Assembly: GCA_001899805.1 (NCBI GenBank)
Contig: MKWP01000002.1
Span: forward strand, 124,001 to 188,000
DNA: 64,000 nt
Origin: Lysobacterales bacterium 66-474
GTDB taxonomy: Bacteria > Pseudomonadota > Gammaproteobacteria > Xanthomonadales > Rhodanobacteraceae
Direction: 5' to 3'
In this document: positions 1 to 9,603 of the stretch, one piece after another
Numbering within the stretch: position 1 is the first letter of the stretch
How the letters are laid out: each line of letters opens with the position of its first letter
Position numbers and translations under genes: made by a program
The notes under the pieces: generated by a model
Databases searched by the model: none
The model's input: only the letters and a program-made list of their open reading frames with translations
What the model was told of the DNA's origin: nothing

Positions 1-2553
1 GTGCCGGCGCAACAATACTTCAATCCCAAGAACGACCCGGCGACATGGCCGCACATGTCCGAGTATCTGGTCGGCCTTGGCGTCAGCGGGGTACTCAATC
101 TTTCCGCGAACACCGATTGCAAGAGCGCTGTCGCGGCCGATCTGGACGCCTGCGACCTGCGCAAAGGGAGCACCAATTCGACAGGCAGCGTCGGCTGGCC
201 GACGCCGAACGGCAGCGGCAGCGGCATTGCCGCCAACATCGACGACACGTGGCATGCAGCGCTGGCCGGACGCGGGCAGTTTTTCAGTGCCGGCAATCCA
301 CAGCAACTGGTTGATCAGCTCAGCAGCATCCTGAGCAGCATCGCGGCCCGCACCGCGGCAACGCCGGCCGCCGTCAACGCCAGCGTGGCGACGGTCGGTG
401 CGCTCAGCTTCAAAGTCGGCCAAAACGCCGATTGGTCAGGCATATTCCAGGCGGTGGTGTTGAACAGCAACGGAACGATCGACACAACACCGAAATGGGA
501 CGCAGGCGCCCAGCTGGCGAGTGCGTCGGCTTCCGGCCGCACCATCTATACCGATTCCTTCAAGGGCGGCACCTTCGCGGCGGCCACGTTCACCTCGGGG
601 AACGTGAACCTGCTTGACGCGTTCGAGACGGCGGGATTGGGCCCGGCTGCGAACAGTGGCAACGACACCGCGGCCAACCGTATCGACTATCTGCGCGGTG
701 AGGCGACCCACGAAACCGACGGTACCTATCGCAATCGGACGAATTCTGCGGGCGTGCACCAGGTCTTGGGTGCGATTCTCCATTCGCAACCGGTGTACGT
801 GTCGTATCCGGGTGGCGGTTACAACAACAACTGGCCATCCGGTTCACCCGAAGCGATCGCAGCCGCGGCCAGCAATGGCACCGACGACAAATCGTACGAC
901 TCGTTCCAGACGGATCATGCCAGCCGCCCCGGCACGGCGTACGTCGGCGCCAACGATGGCATGCTGCACGCGTTCGCTGCGCCGGCGCCGACCGGATGCG
1001 CTGTGGATGGCACCGGTTGCAGTTATGGCAACGGTGGAACGGAGCGTTGGGCGTTCATTCCGCGTGCGGTGTATGCCAATCTCGGCAACCTTACCAGTGT
1101 GACCAATTTCCAGTTCCGTCCCACGGTGGACGCAACGCCGGTGACGCGCGACGTGTTCTTCAGCCAGAACGGCAAAAACGAATGGCACACCCTGCTCACG
1201 GGTGGCGTGGGCGTGGGCGGCCGTGGCGTGTACGCGCTGGACATCACCGACCCGACCAACTTCACGGCGGCGAATGTGCTGTGGGAATTCGATTCCGACA
1301 TTCCGATTGCCGGCGCTTGCACGTCGATCCAGGGCTCGGTGAAAGACACCACAATCGGTTGCCGTGCCACCGATCTGGGCTATACGGTTTCACAGCCCAA
1401 TGTCGGCCGCCTCAACAGCGGCAACTGGGTAGTGCTGGTGCCGAATGGCTATTTCCCCGATTGCAGCATCGGTAAAAGTATTCCGACGGCCAATACGGCC
1501 AGTTGTCAGGCCATTGCGGCGCAGGCGCCCAAGGATTCCGCTGGCAACCCCTACAGCGCGCTGTTCGTGCTGGATGCGCAGACGGGCAAGGTCATTGCGG
1601 AACTGAAAACTCCAACCGGCATTTCAGGCGTGACCAGTTTCGGTCTCGCCACGCCGGTGATGGGTGATTACCAGGGCGATCAGGTCGACGACGTGGCGTT
1701 TGCGGGCGACCTGCAAGGCAACCTGTGGCGCTTCGACCTATCCGATCCCAGCCCGTCGAACTGGACGGTGACGCTGGTCTACAAGGGAATCGCCGATGCG
1801 AGCGGCAACCAGGGCTTGCAGCCGATCACCACGATGCCGCGGCTGTTCCCCGACCCGTCCACCAATCGCTTCATGGTGGTGTTCGGCACGGGCAAATACC
1901 TGGGTGCGGGCGACAACGGCAACAACGCCATGCAGGCGATCATGGGCGTGCGCGATGTGGTGGGCACTTCCTACGCGCAGACTGACCTGCAACAGAATTT
2001 CTTGCACGAAGTCCAGACCACGAACCCGGACGGCAGCGTCACGACCAAGCGTTGCCTGACGGGCAAGTCGACCGATACCTGCGATCCCGCGAGTGCGTCG
2101 CCGGTCAATCCCATACCCTCTACCGGCGCCAAGAGTGGCGGGTGGTACTTCAACCTGTACACCACTACATCAAGCGGCGTGCAGAACGACCAGGGCGAAC
2201 GCGTGGTGGTGAGCCCGGGCGCGATCTTCTCCAGCAACACCGTGATCTTCGAGACCTTGCTGACGGGTACTTTGGGCAGCGACCCGTGTAATCCGTCCAC
2301 ACAGGGCGCGGTCATGGCGCTGAACGCGGTCACGGGCGGGCCGTCGGGGGCGTCTTCGCTGGGCGGTTGGCCGATCATCGGTGCCCGCGTCGGCAACGCG
2401 CGTACCAGCGGCAGTCTGCCACTGGTGTCGGCACTGGGCGGTGGCCAGGTCTATTTGCCGGGGTTGACCATCGCACCGAGCAAGACGCCGCTTTCGCTCG
2501 ACGCACCGATCTGGCGGCGCCGTTCGTGGCAGGAACTCAACGAGAATCAGTAA
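1..2553 (+). CDS. pilY1: PilY1 C-terminal part (type IV pilus tip adhesin), 5' end outside window
   Basis: Open from the first base, so the N-terminal part (normally signal peptide and von Willebrand-like region) is missing; 850 residues are visible. The protein is the pilus-tip adhesin and biogenesis factor of the PilC/PilY1 family, acting outside the outer membrane. The visible part is the C-terminal beta-propeller: repeated blade-like stretches such as RPGTAYVGANDGMLHAF and DVAFAGDLQGNLWRFDL. A calcium-loop-like segment starts at visible residue 556 (DYQGDQVDD), matching DxDxDxxxD except Gln at the third position. The end, with WRRRSWQELNENQ, is typical of xanthomonad PilY1. The stop is 21 nt before pilE, consistent with a pilW-pilX-pilY1-pilE minor pilin operon. 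The family call is secure; the calcium site is inferred from the motif. Confidence 0.93.
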   Translation: MPAQQYFNPKNDPATWPHMSEYLVGLGVSGVLNLSANTDCKSAVAADLDACDLRKGSTNSTGSVGWPTPNGSGSGIAANIDDTWHAALAGRGQFFSAGNPQQLVDQLSSILSSIAARTAATPAAVNASVATVGALSFKVGQNADWSGIFQAVVLNSNGTIDTTPKWDAGAQLASASASGRTIYTDSFKGGTFAAATFTSGNVNLLDAFETAGLGPAANSGNDTAANRIDYLRGEATHETDGTYRNRTNSAGVHQVLGAILHSQPVYVSYPGGGYNNNWPSGSPEAIAAAASNGTDDKSYDSFQTDHASRPGTAYVGANDGMLHAFAAPAPTGCAVDGTGCSYGNGGTERWAFIPRAVYANLGNLTSVTNFQFRPTVDATPVTRDVFFSQNGKNEWHTLLTGGVGVGGRGVYALDITDPTNFTAANVLWEFDSDIPIAGACTSIQGSVKDTTIGCRATDLGYTVSQPNVGRLNSGNWVVLVPNGYFPDCSIGKSIPTANTASCQAIAAQAPKDSAGNPYSALFVLDAQTGKVIAELKTPTGISGVTSFGLATPVMGDYQGDQVDDVAFAGDLQGNLWRFDLSDPSPSNWTVTLVYKGIADASGNQGLQPITTMPRLFPDPSTNRFMVVFGTGKYLGAGDNGNNAMQAIMGVRDVVGTSYAQTDLQQNFLHEVQTTNPDGSVTTKRCLTGKSTDTCDPASASPVNPIPSTGAKSGGWYFNLYTTTSSGVQNDQGERVVVSPGAIFSSNTVIFETLLTGTLGSDPCNPSTQGAVMALNAVTGGPSGASSLGGWPIIGARVGNARTSGSLPLVSALGGGQVYLPGLTIAPSKTPLSLDAPIWRRRSWQELNENQ

Positions 2554-2574
2554 GTGGTGACAGGGGCGACGACG

Positions 2575-3003
2575 ATGCGACGCACAAGCGGTTTTACCTT
2601 GATCGAGCTGATGATCGTGGTGGCGATCATCGCCATCCTCGCGGCCATCGCGATACCGTGGTGGGGCCAGTACACCTACCGCGCGCGCCGCGCCGACGGG
2701 CAGAAGCTGTTGGTGCACATCGCGCAGATGGAAGAGCGCTACTACACCGACTACAACTACTATCCGTTGGCGGCGTCGTCGCTGGGTTACACCACCAATA
2801 CCCCGGTTTCGGAAAACGGCTACTACCAGGTGTCATTGGCCCTGCCCGCGGCCACTTCGACCGGGCAGGGATACGTCGCCACCGCGAAACCGCTGGGTCC
2901 GCAGGCCAACGACCGGTGCGGCAACCTCAGCCTGGACAACACCGGCCAGAAGTTGCCCGCACCCACCAACACCGCCGCCAACAGCAACGGGAATTGCTGG
3001 TAG
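2575..3003 (+). CDS. pilE: PilE-type type IV minor pilin
   Basis: Prepilin of 142 residues. It has a six-residue basic leader MRRTSG followed by FTLIELMIVVAIIAILAAIA, the class III signal cut by PilD before Phe7, with Glu at mature position 5. The hydrophobic N-terminal helix is followed by a soluble domain with Tyr-rich YYTDYNYYP. The C-terminal Cys pair (in DRCGNLSLD and NGNCW) should form the D-region disulfide. I chose ATG 2575 over the upstream in-frame GTG 2554 because AGGGG lies 8-9 nt before it and the short leader is standard. It follows pilY1 directly, so it is probably the last gene of the minor pilin operon and a priming or minor pilin rather than the major PilA. Confidence 0.9.
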   Translation: MRRTSGFTLIELMIVVAIIAILAAIAIPWWGQYTYRARRADGQKLLVHIAQMEERYYTDYNYYPLAASSLGYTTNTPVSENGYYQVSLALPAATSTGQGYVATAKPLGPQANDRCGNLSLDNTGQKLPAPTNTAANSNGNCW

Positions 3004-3123
3004 GGAACCCTTGGGTTTCGCATCTGCGATCCGCTTTGGGCGCGCTGGGTGCAAGCGTGAACGGCCTGAATTCCAGATCGGACAACCGCCGCGGGATTGC
3101 GACGGTTGACGCGTCGGCATCTT

Positions 3124-3157
3124 TTGACTATTGTGACCACAATAGTGGTTACGAGGA
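3124..3157 (+). promoter_or_regulatory. Probable autoregulatory operator/promoter of the phd-vapC pair
   Basis: A perfect inverted repeat CTATTGTG-AC-CACAATAG (3128-3145) overlaps a -35-like TTGACT (3124-3129). A second, imperfect inverted repeat (GTGACCAC 3133-3140 against GTGGTTAC 3145-3152) overlaps it. A Shine-Dalgarno GAGGA follows at 3153-3157. Palindromes here are the usual binding site of Phd/VapB-type antitoxins; binding is inferred. Confidence 0.6.
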
Positions 3158-3165
3158 TCGATGCC

Positions 3166-3414
3166 GTGCCAGAGGAAATGGTTTCCTTGCGCGATGCCAA
3201 GGCGAAGCTCAGCAAGTTGGCGGACCGCGCCGCCGGTGGCGTGGATGTCGTGATTGCCAAGCATGGCCGTCCGACCGCGCGCCTGACGGCCATGCGCGGC
3301 AAGCGCAAGCGACTGGATCTTTCGCTCTTGCAGTCGTTGACGGACGGCATGCAACGACAACCTGAGGGCGCCGGCAAGGCACTGAGGCGGCTGCGCGACG
3401 AAGCGCGTTACTGA
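3166..3414 (+). CDS. Phd/YefM-family antitoxin
   Basis: Antitoxin of about 82 residues. The N-terminal VSLRDAKAKLSKLADRAAGG and VIAKHGRPTARL match the Phd/YefM DNA-binding fold, in which a short motif close to the N-terminus is followed by an (I/V)xKxGxPxA strand. The C-terminal helix-rich basic tail would wrap the toxin. I chose GTG 3166 because GAGGA at 3153-3157 is about 8 nt upstream; ATG 3178 is the alternative, but its purine stretch is too close. The stop is separated by a single base from the toxin start, so the two are translationally coupled. It should neutralise the PIN toxin and repress its own promoter through the upstream palindrome. Confidence 0.85.
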   Translation: MPEEMVSLRDAKAKLSKLADRAAGGVDVVIAKHGRPTARLTAMRGKRKRLDLSLLQSLTDGMQRQPEGAGKALRRLRDEARY

Positions 3415-3415
3415 G

Positions 3416-3838
3416 GTGCCGTATCTGGATACCAGCTTGCTGGTTGCTGCGTTCACGCGCGAACGGCGTACTGCCGAGGTCCAGCGATGGCTTTCCGGGC
3501 AGGCTCCCGGGCAGTTGGTGACGAGCGATTGGGCAGCCACGGAATTTTCGGCGGCGTTGTCCATGAAGGTTCGCATGCAGCACCTCGCCCCTGCCTTGCG
3601 AGCAGATGTGCTTGCCGTTTTCACGCGCGTGATGCGCGAAACCTTCGTCGTCTTGCCGGTGGAGCGTGGTGATTTTCGCGAGGCTGCGCGCTTGGCGGAT
3701 TCGCACGAATCCGGCCTGCGGGCAGGGGATGCGTTGCACCTCGGCATCGTCGCGAATCGCGGCGAGCGTCTGTTGTCTCTCGACCGCGTGCAGGTCCAGG
3801 CAGCAACCGCTGCCGGAATCAGTGCACGCCTTTTCTGA
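3416..3838 (+). CDS. vapC: VapC-like PIN-domain ribonuclease toxin
   Basis: 140-residue PIN-domain toxin. The four acidic metal ligands are all present: Asp5 (MPYLDTS), Glu43 (TSDWAATEF), Asp105 (RAGDALHL) and Asp123 (LSLDRVQ). Family members are Mg-dependent endoribonucleases that cleave tRNA or rRNA when released from their antitoxin. The start GTG 3416 lies 1 nt after the antitoxin stop. The full catalytic set and normal length suggest an intact toxin. It ends convergently with acnA, with a strong palindrome between them. Confidence 0.9.
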   Translation: MPYLDTSLLVAAFTRERRTAEVQRWLSGQAPGQLVTSDWAATEFSAALSMKVRMQHLAPALRADVLAVFTRVMRETFVVLPVERGDFREAARLADSHESGLRAGDALHLGIVANRGERLLSLDRVQVQAATAAGISARLF

Positions 3839-3865
3839 GCGCGCGGAATGATCTGGTCTTGTCTT

Positions 3866-3900
3866 TCCGTTCGTGGTTCGACGGGCTCACCACGAACGGA
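3866..3900. repeat. Palindromic element between vapC and acnA
   Basis: Perfect 12-bp inverted repeat, TCCGTTCGTGGT at 3866-3877 and ACCACGAACGGA at 3889-3900, with an 11-nt loop. The sequence resembles the dispersed palindromes of xanthomonads and pseudomonads. It sits between two converging genes and could act as a bidirectional transcription stop, though it lacks a T tract. Confidence 0.7.
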
Positions 3901-3930
3901 GCAGACAACATTCGCCCGTATACCGTGGTC

Positions 3931-6681
3931 TCATGCGGCCTTCCTGGCAAGGTCGCGCAGCACGTATTGCAGGATGCCGCCGTGCTTGTAGAACTCGCGT
4001 TCCTTGGGCGTCAGCAGCATCACGCGCACGTCGAACGCGGTCTTCTTGCCGTCTTTTGACGTCGCGACCACGTGCGCGGTCCTGGCGTTGCCGCCGTCGA
4101 GGCCGCTGATCGCGAAGGTTTCCTTGCCGCTCAAGCCCAGCGACTGCGCGTTCTCGCCGTCCTTGAACTGCAGCGGCAGCACGCCCATGCCGACCAGGTT
4201 GGAGCGGTGGATGCGTTCGAAGCTTTCCGCGATCACGGCTTCGATGCCGAGCAGCAGCGTGCCCTTGGCCGCCCAGTCGCGCGACGAACCGGTGCCGTAT
4301 TCCTTGCCGGCGATCACGATCAGCGGCGTCTTTTCGGACTTGTACTTCATCGCGGCGTCGTAGATCGACATCTGCTCGCCACTGGGGATGTGCAGCGTGA
4401 ATCCGCCCTCGACGCCATCGAGCAAACGGTTCTTGATGCGGATGTTGGCGAAGGTGCCGCGCACCATCACGTCGTCGTTGCCGCGCCGCGAACCGTAGGA
4501 ATTGAAATCCTTCGGCTCCACGCCGCGCCCGATCAGGTACTTGCCGGCGGGAGAATCCTTCTTGATCGCGCCGGCGGGCGAGATGTGGTCGGTGGTGATC
4601 GAGTCGCCGAACAGGCCGATGCAACGGGCGCCGCTGATGTCCTCGTGCTTCGGCAGGTCCATCGTCATGCCGTCGAAGTAGGGCGGGTTCTTGATGTAGG
4701 TCGACTTCCCGTCCCACGCGTACTGGTCGCCCTCGGGCACTTCCACCGCGTTCCATTCCTTGCTGCCCTTGAACACCTCGCCGTAGTTCTTGGTGAACAT
4801 GGCCGAGTTGATGGACTTCGCCACCAGGTCGGCGATCTCCTTGTTGCTGGGCCAGATGTCCTTGAGGTAAACGTCCTTGCCGTCCTTACCCTTGCCGAGC
4901 GGCTGTTTCGACAGGTCGATGTCGATGGTGCCCGCGATCGCGAACGCCACCACCAGCGGCGGCGAGGCGAGGTAGTTCATCTTCACTTCGGAGTGGATGC
5001 GGCCCTCGAAGTTGCGGTTGCCGGACAGCACCGCCGCCACCGCGAAGTCGTTGTCGTTGACGCGCCTGCTGACGTCCTCGGGCAGCGGGCCGGAGTTGCC
5101 GATACAAGTGGTGCAGCCGTAGCCGACCAGGAAGAAGCCGAGCTTCTGCAGGTCTTCCATCAGGCCGGTGGCTTCGAGGTAATCGGTGACGACCTTCGAG
5201 CCCGGCGCCAGCGAGGTCTTGACCCAGGGCTTGGGCGCGAGGCCGCGCTCGGCGGCCTTGCGCGCCAAGAGACCCGCGCCGATCATCACCGCGGGGTTGG
5301 AGGTGTTGGTGCACGACGTGATCGCGGCGATCACCACCGAACCGTCTTCCAGTTCGCAATGTTCGTAATCGGCACAGACGTTCGGCGCGGCTTCGGCCTG
5401 GCTTTCCGCGGTGCCCACCGCGGTACTGCCGCCCTCATTCAAGAAGCGTTCCTTCTGCCTGTCCCACTTTTCCTTGCCATTCTCGCCCAGCGCGTGCATC
5501 GCGGCCTTGTAGCTTTCGCGCATGTCGGTGAGCAACACGCGGTCCTGCGGACGCTTGGGGCCGGCCAGCGACGGCTTGACGTCGGCGAGGTTCAATTCGA
5601 TCACCGCACTGAATTCGGCTTGCGGCGAGTTCTCGTCGTGCCACAAACCCTGTGCCTTCGCATAGGTTTCGATCAACTCGATCTGGTGCGCGTCACGTCC
5701 CGACAGGCGCAGGTAGTTGAGCGATTCCTTGTCGATCGGGCAGATCGCGCAGGTCGCGCCGTATTCCGGCGACATGTTGCCGAGCGTGGCGCGGTCGGCC
5801 AGCGGCAGGTGCTGCAGACCGGGGCCGAAGAACTCCACGAACTTGCCGACCACGCCGTGCTTGCGCAGCATCTGGGTCACGGTCAGCACAAGGTCGGTCG
5901 CGGTCGCGCCTTCCGGCAATTTGCCGGTGAAACGGAAGCCGACCACTTGCGGGATCAGCATCGACGACGGCTGGCCCAGCATCGCGGCTTCGGCCTCGAT
6001 GCCGCCGACACCCCAGCCCAGCACGCCGAGGCCGTTGACCATCGTGGTGTGGGAGTCGGTGCCGAACAGGGTGTCCGGGAACGCCCATGTCTTGCCATCG
6101 ATGTCGCGCGTCATCACCACGCGCGAGAGGTATTCGAGGTTCACCTGGTGCACGATGCCGGTGGCGGGCGGCACCACCTTGAAATCATCCAGCGCCTTCT
6201 GGCCCCAGCGCAGGAAGGCGTAACGTTCGTGGTTGCGCTTGAATTCGATCTCGGCATTGCGCGCCAGCGCGTCGGCCTCGCCGAACACATCCACCTGCAC
6301 CGAGTGGTCGATCACGAGTTCCGCGGGCGAGAGCGGGTTGATCTTCTTGGGGTCGCCGCCCAGCGCCACCATCGCATCGCGCATCGCGGCGAGATCGACC
6401 ACGCACGGCACGCCGGTGAAATCCTGCAGCACCACGCGTGCGGGCAGGAAGGAAATCTCGGTGGAAGGCTCGGCCTTCGGATCCCAGTTCAGCACCGCTT
6501 CGATCTGCGCTTTCGTGACTTCGCTGCCGTCCTCGTTGCGCAGCAGGTTTTCCAGCAGGACCTTCATCGAGTAGGGCAGGCGCTTGAGGTCGTATTGCTT
6601 GCCCAGTTTCTGGAAGCTCGCGATCTGGTAAGACCTGCCGCCGACGGCGAGGGTGTCGCGAATCCCGAATGAGTCTTGCAT
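3931..6681 (-). CDS. acnA: Aconitate hydratase A
   Basis: 916-residue aconitase of the AcnA/IRP type, converting citrate to isocitrate via cis-aconitate in the TCA cycle, cytosolic. The 4Fe-4S ligands are Cys457 (TSCTNTSNP), Cys523 and Cys526 ([14 protein letters not shown]), with the same spacing as E. coli AcnA. The C-terminal swivel domain includes [10 protein letters not shown] and ends [16 protein letters not shown] 6681 is chosen because AGGAG lies 7-8 nt upstream; the frame stays open further upstream, but that part reads like non-coding sequence and overlaps the hairpin cluster. The gene diverges from clcA. Confidence 0.97.
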   Translation of the reverse strand: MQDSFGIRDTLAVGGRSYQIASFQKLGKQYDLKRLPYSMKVLLENLLRNEDGSEVTKAQIEAVLNWDPKAEPSTEISFLPARVVLQDFTGVPCVVDLAAMRDAMVALGGDPKKINPLSPAELVIDHSVQVDVFGEADALARNAEIEFKRNHERYAFLRWGQKALDDFKVVPPATGIVHQVNLEYLSRVVMTRDIDGKTWAFPDTLFGTDSHTTMVNGLGVLGWGVGGIEAEAAMLGQPSSMLIPQVVGFRFTGKLPEGATATDLVLTVTQMLRKHGVVGKFVEFFGPGLQHLPLADRATLGNMSPEYGATCAICPIDKESLNYLRLSGRDAHQIELIETYAKAQGLWHDENSPQAEFSAVIELNLADVKPSLAGPKRPQDRVLLTDMRESYKAAMHALGENGKEKWDRQKERFLNEGGSTAVGTAESQAEAAPNVCADYEHCELEDGSVVIAAITSCTNTSNPAVMIGAGLLARKAAERGLAPKPWVKTSLAPGSKVVTDYLEATGLMEDLQKLGFFLVGYGCTTCIGNSGPLPEDVSRRVNDNDFAVAAVLSGNRNFEGRIHSEVKMNYLASPPLVVAFAIAGTIDIDLSKQPLGKGKDGKDVYLKDIWPSNKEIADLVAKSINSAMFTKNYGEVFKGSKEWNAVEVPEGDQYAWDGKSTYIKNPPYFDGMTMDLPKHEDISGARCIGLFGDSITTDHISPAGAIKKDSPAGKYLIGRGVEPKDFNSYGSRRGNDDVMVRGTFANIRIKNRLLDGVEGGFTLHIPSGEQMSIYDAAMKYKSEKTPLIVIAGKEYGTGSSRDWAAKGTLLLGIEAVIAESFERIHRSNLVGMGVLPLQFKDGENAQSLGLSGKETFAISGLDGGNARTAHVVATSKDGKKTAFDVRVMLLTPKEREFYKHGGILQYVLRDLARKAA

Positions 6682-7004
6682 GGTGTTCTCCTGAAGGTGC
6701 GCGCGGATCTGTGGCTTGGTTTTGGGTGACCGAGGAACGTCATACCTTGCGGTGCAGGGATGCACCGCCCGCGACACAAGCCGATCAACGGCTTGTGGCG
6801 TCGAAGCCGGGTCCGGACATGTGCCGGGCCCGGCGTGCTCTGGCAAATCCGGGATGGATTTGTCCAGAGCCGAAGAGATGGACCGCCTATTATCGCGCAA
6901 ACCCCGTCGCGATGCCCGCGCACCTGCGTCAATGGGAGTGACTCGGTAGACTCACGCGAACCGGGGCGGAACATCACGCACGTTGGGGGCAAACTCGACA
7001 GACC
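6682..7004. other. Non-coding divergent region with four consecutive hairpins
   Basis: No gene seen. Four inverted repeats follow one another: GGTGCA-GGGA-TGCACC (6751-6766); ACAAGCCG-ATCAA-CGGCTTGT (6776-6796); an 11-bp GC-rich stem with one mismatch (6806-6834, 7-nt loop); and CTCTGG(C)AAATCC against GGATTTGTCCAGAG (6838-6869, one bulge). They lie in the presumed acnA 5' leader and upstream of clcA. A structured leader or a repeat remnant are both possible. Confidence 0.6.
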
Positions 7005-8813
7005 ATGATCGCACCCGTCCGCCTGTTCCTCCGCATCTACGAAAAGTGGAAGCGCGACACCCTTTACGAGGGTGATTTCCGCCCCAGCATCAGCATCCTC
7101 AAGCTGTCTTTCATCGCGTTGTTCATCGGCGGCGCGGCCGCCGTCATCGCGTGGATGCTGTACCGACTGATCGGCCTGGTGACGCACCTGGCGTTCGCCG
7201 GGCAGTGGAACTTCGATTTCGTCCAGCCGGCCGACCTGCACGCGCCGTGGTGGGTGATCATCCTGGCGCCCGTGGTCGGCGGCATCATCATCGGGTTCAT
7301 GGCGCGCTATGGCACCGAGCGCATCCGCGGCCACGGCATTCCCGAGGCGCTGGAAGCGATCCTGTTCCGGCGCAGCAAGATGATGGCCAAGGTCGCGATC
7401 CTGAAACCACTGTCATCGGCGATCGCGATCGGCACCGGCGGTCCATTCGGGGCCGAGGGCCCGATCATCATGACCGGCGGCGCGGTCGGCTCGCTGATCG
7501 GACAGGTGTTCTCGCTGACCTCGATCGAACGCCGCACGTTGCTGGTGGCGGGCGCCTGCGCGGGCATGTCCGCGACCTTCGCGACGCCGATCGCGGCCAC
7601 GCTGGTCGGTGTGGAAATGCTGCTCTTCGAAATGCGCCCGCGCAGCACCATTCCGGTCGCCGTGGCGTGTTTCGTGGCGGCGGTGTTGCGGCCGTTCCTG
7701 ATCGGCCCCGGACCGCTGTTCCCGATCGACACCCAGTTCCACCTGCATGTCGCCGAGTTCGGCATGGCCGCGGTCAGCGGCCTGATGGCCGGTCTGCTGG
7801 CGACGGCGGTGACCTTCCTCGTCTACAAGGTCGAGGATGGCTACCGCAAGCTGCCGATCCACTGGATGTGGTGGCCGGCCATCGGCGCGCTGGTGGTCGG
7901 CATCGGCGGCGTGATCGACCCGCAGACACTGGGCGTCGGTTACGACGTCATCTACCAGTTGTTGACCGGCAAGATCGTCGGCACCGCGATCGTCACCTTC
8001 ATGGTCGTCAAGGCGGTGATCTGGATCGTGTACCTGAGTTCCGGCACCTCGGGCGGCACGCTGGCGCCGCTGCTGGCGCTGGGTGCGGGACTGGGCGGGC
8101 TGGAAGCCATGATTTTCCCCGGCCCGTATCCGCTGCTGTGGCCCCTGCTCGGCATGGGCGCGATGCTGGCGGCCGTGATGCGGATGCCGTTCACGTCGAT
8201 CCTGTTCGCGCTGGAGCTGACCGGCAACGCCAGCATGCTGCCGGCGCTCCTGATCACCTGCACCACGGCCTACGGGGCGAGTGTGTTCCTGATGAAGCGC
8301 TCCATCCTCACCGAAAAGATCGCGCGCCGTGGCCTCAACATCTTCCGTCCGTACACGCTCAACCGCCTCGAATACATGACCGTGAAGGAAGTGATGACGC
8401 GCGAGGTGGTCACCGTGTCCGCGGACATGACGGTGCGCGGGCTGGCCGACGGTTATTTCGGCAGCGAACAGAAATACCGTGCCTATCCGGTGGTGGACGC
8501 GGAGGGTACCTTGCTTGGCATCGTCGATCGCGCGCGTTTGCGCGAATGGCTGGAAAGCGACGGCAGTGGCGGGACACGCCTTGCCGACCTCATGAGCGGC
8601 GATCCGGTGGTGGCCTTTCCCGAGGAAAGCTGCCAGAGCATCGCCATCCGCATGGCGGTGGAAAAACGCGACCGCATCCCGGTGGTGAGCCGTGATGACC
8701 ATCGGCTGCTGGGCATCGTCACCCGCTACGACCTGCTCACCCCGTACACGCAGACCCACGACGAGGAACACTTGCGCGAGCGTGTGTTCGGTGGGCGCGG
8801 GCAGGCGCACTGA
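7005..8813 (+). CDS. clcA: CLC-family chloride channel or H+/Cl- antiporter with CBS pair
   Basis: 602-residue membrane protein. About ten hydrophobic helices occupy residues 25-430. CLC selectivity motifs are visible: HGIPEAL, the GGPFGAEGP segment with the gating glutamate at Glu151, and SGGTLAPLL. Two C-terminal CBS domains (about 455-590, from MTVKEVMTREVVTV to IVTRYDLL) would sense nucleotides or ionic strength. Presence of the external Glu gate fits either a channel or an exchanger; the internal proton glutamate could not be assigned by eye. The start ATG 7005 has only a weak purine run upstream. The protein may serve acid tolerance or anion homeostasis; the neighbours do not narrow this. 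Confidence 0.9.
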   Translation: MIAPVRLFLRIYEKWKRDTLYEGDFRPSISILKLSFIALFIGGAAAVIAWMLYRLIGLVTHLAFAGQWNFDFVQPADLHAPWWVIILAPVVGGIIIGFMARYGTERIRGHGIPEALEAILFRRSKMMAKVAILKPLSSAIAIGTGGPFGAEGPIIMTGGAVGSLIGQVFSLTSIERRTLLVAGACAGMSATFATPIAATLVGVEMLLFEMRPRSTIPVAVACFVAAVLRPFLIGPGPLFPIDTQFHLHVAEFGMAAVSGLMAGLLATAVTFLVYKVEDGYRKLPIHWMWWPAIGALVVGIGGVIDPQTLGVGYDVIYQLLTGKIVGTAIVTFMVVKAVIWIVYLSSGTSGGTLAPLLALGAGLGGLEAMIFPGPYPLLWPLLGMGAMLAAVMRMPFTSILFALELTGNASMLPALLITCTTAYGASVFLMKRSILTEKIARRGLNIFRPYTLNRLEYMTVKEVMTREVVTVSADMTVRGLADGYFGSEQKYRAYPVVDAEGTLLGIVDRARLREWLESDGSGGTRLADLMSGDPVVAFPEESCQSIAIRMAVEKRDRIPVVSRDDHRLLGIVTRYDLLTPYTQTHDEEHLRERVFGGRGQAH

Positions 8814-8868
8814 CGCGCGCGGTTTGTTTTCCCTCTCCCTCCGGAGGTGCTTGCACGCTTTGGTTCTT

Positions 8869-8912
8869 CCCCTCTCCCTTTGGGAGAGGGTGCCCGAAGG
8901 GCGGGTGAGGGT
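8869..8912 (+). repeat. Palindromic element family 1, intergenic copy
   Basis: Stem CCCTCTCCC-TTT-GGGAGAGGG (8870-8890), then a short GCCC-GAA-GGGC hairpin and the tail GGGTGAGGGT. Related copies lie at 19345-19461 (inside lysAC), 35657-35700 (inside hrpA), 39520-39563 and 43777-43816. Confidence 0.85.
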
Positions 8913-8989
8913 ACGCATCCGCGCGTTGCTGTCTCTGCGATCGACCGACATCCCTGTCTCTTTCCGCCGCCTCCATCAAGAGCGGTTTC

Positions 8990-9237
8990 GCTCGCAAGAG
9001 AGCGAGCCCCTTTCTGTTTCGGCAGAAAGGGGCGAAAGACCATTGCGCCGGGCATGACGGTCTCGCCGACATCGTGTCGGCTCAACTTCCCTGCGATGCT
9101 CGCCGAACGGCGGCCGCGCCGAACTCGCACTTCCCTGTGCTCAAACATGCGGCGCTTGCTCCGCCGTTCGGCTGCGCTTCTCGGCGTCGTGCAAAGGCGC
9201 TTGAAGAGCGTTGCTTCGTTGTCGGTCATCCATGACC
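8990..9237 (+). repeat. Structured dispersed repeat, left copy of an inverted pair
   Basis: About 248 bp, the inverted and diverged counterpart of 9265-9513. It opens with hairpin GCTCGC-AAGAGA-GCGAGC, then CCCCTTTCTG-TTTCGG-CAGAAAGGGG (9007-9032), then a shared segment with ACCATTGCGCC, and closes with TCGGTCATCCATGACC. Short basic ORFs inside it are judged non-genic. The surrounding stretch 8913-8989 shows nothing else. Confidence 0.75.
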
Positions 9238-9264
9238 TTCGATCCAGCAATTTGAGGTGGTGCA

Positions 9265-9513
9265 GGCCATGGATGGCCGGAAGCGGAGCAAAACTTGGCG
9301 CCGTTGGCGGTGCCGCAGTCGCGATGCCGATCGCGCGAGCAAGGCGCGCATGTCCGACTGCAGGGATGCAGGAGTTCGCGCCGGCGCGCGATCGGCAAGC
9401 GGCAAGGGCAAGCGAGACAACAGGATGTTGTCGAGGTCACCGTCACAGGCGCAATGGTTTTTGGGTACTTTTTGCCGAAACAAAAAGTACCCCGCTCGCC
9501 GCCGAGGCGAGCG
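9265..9513 (-). repeat. Structured dispersed repeat, right copy of the inverted pair
   Basis: About 249 bp. On the minus strand it reads GGGTACTTTTTG-TTTCGG-CAAAAAGTACCC (9463-9492), then ACCATTGCGCC and, at the inner end, CCGGCCATCCATGGCC. The loop TTTCGG is the same as in the left copy while both stem strands differ and still pair. The outer hairpin CGCTCGCC-GCCGA-GGCGAGCG is at 9493-9513. Spacer to the left copy is 27 bp; 9514-9603 shows no gene. Confidence 0.75.
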
Positions 9514-9603
9514 GAACCAAAGCACGGGCGTTGCATGCCTGTGATAACGCTTGGAGTCCGGCCGCCGGGATGGCCGTGCAATACGGACTGCACTGCAAGC
9601 AAA

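Noticed and set aside
4072-6672. Long open frame (866 codons) on the plus strand opposite acnA
   Set aside because: Low-complexity His/Arg/Gln/Val-rich translation without domains, caused by G+C-rich codon bias of the real gene on the other strand.
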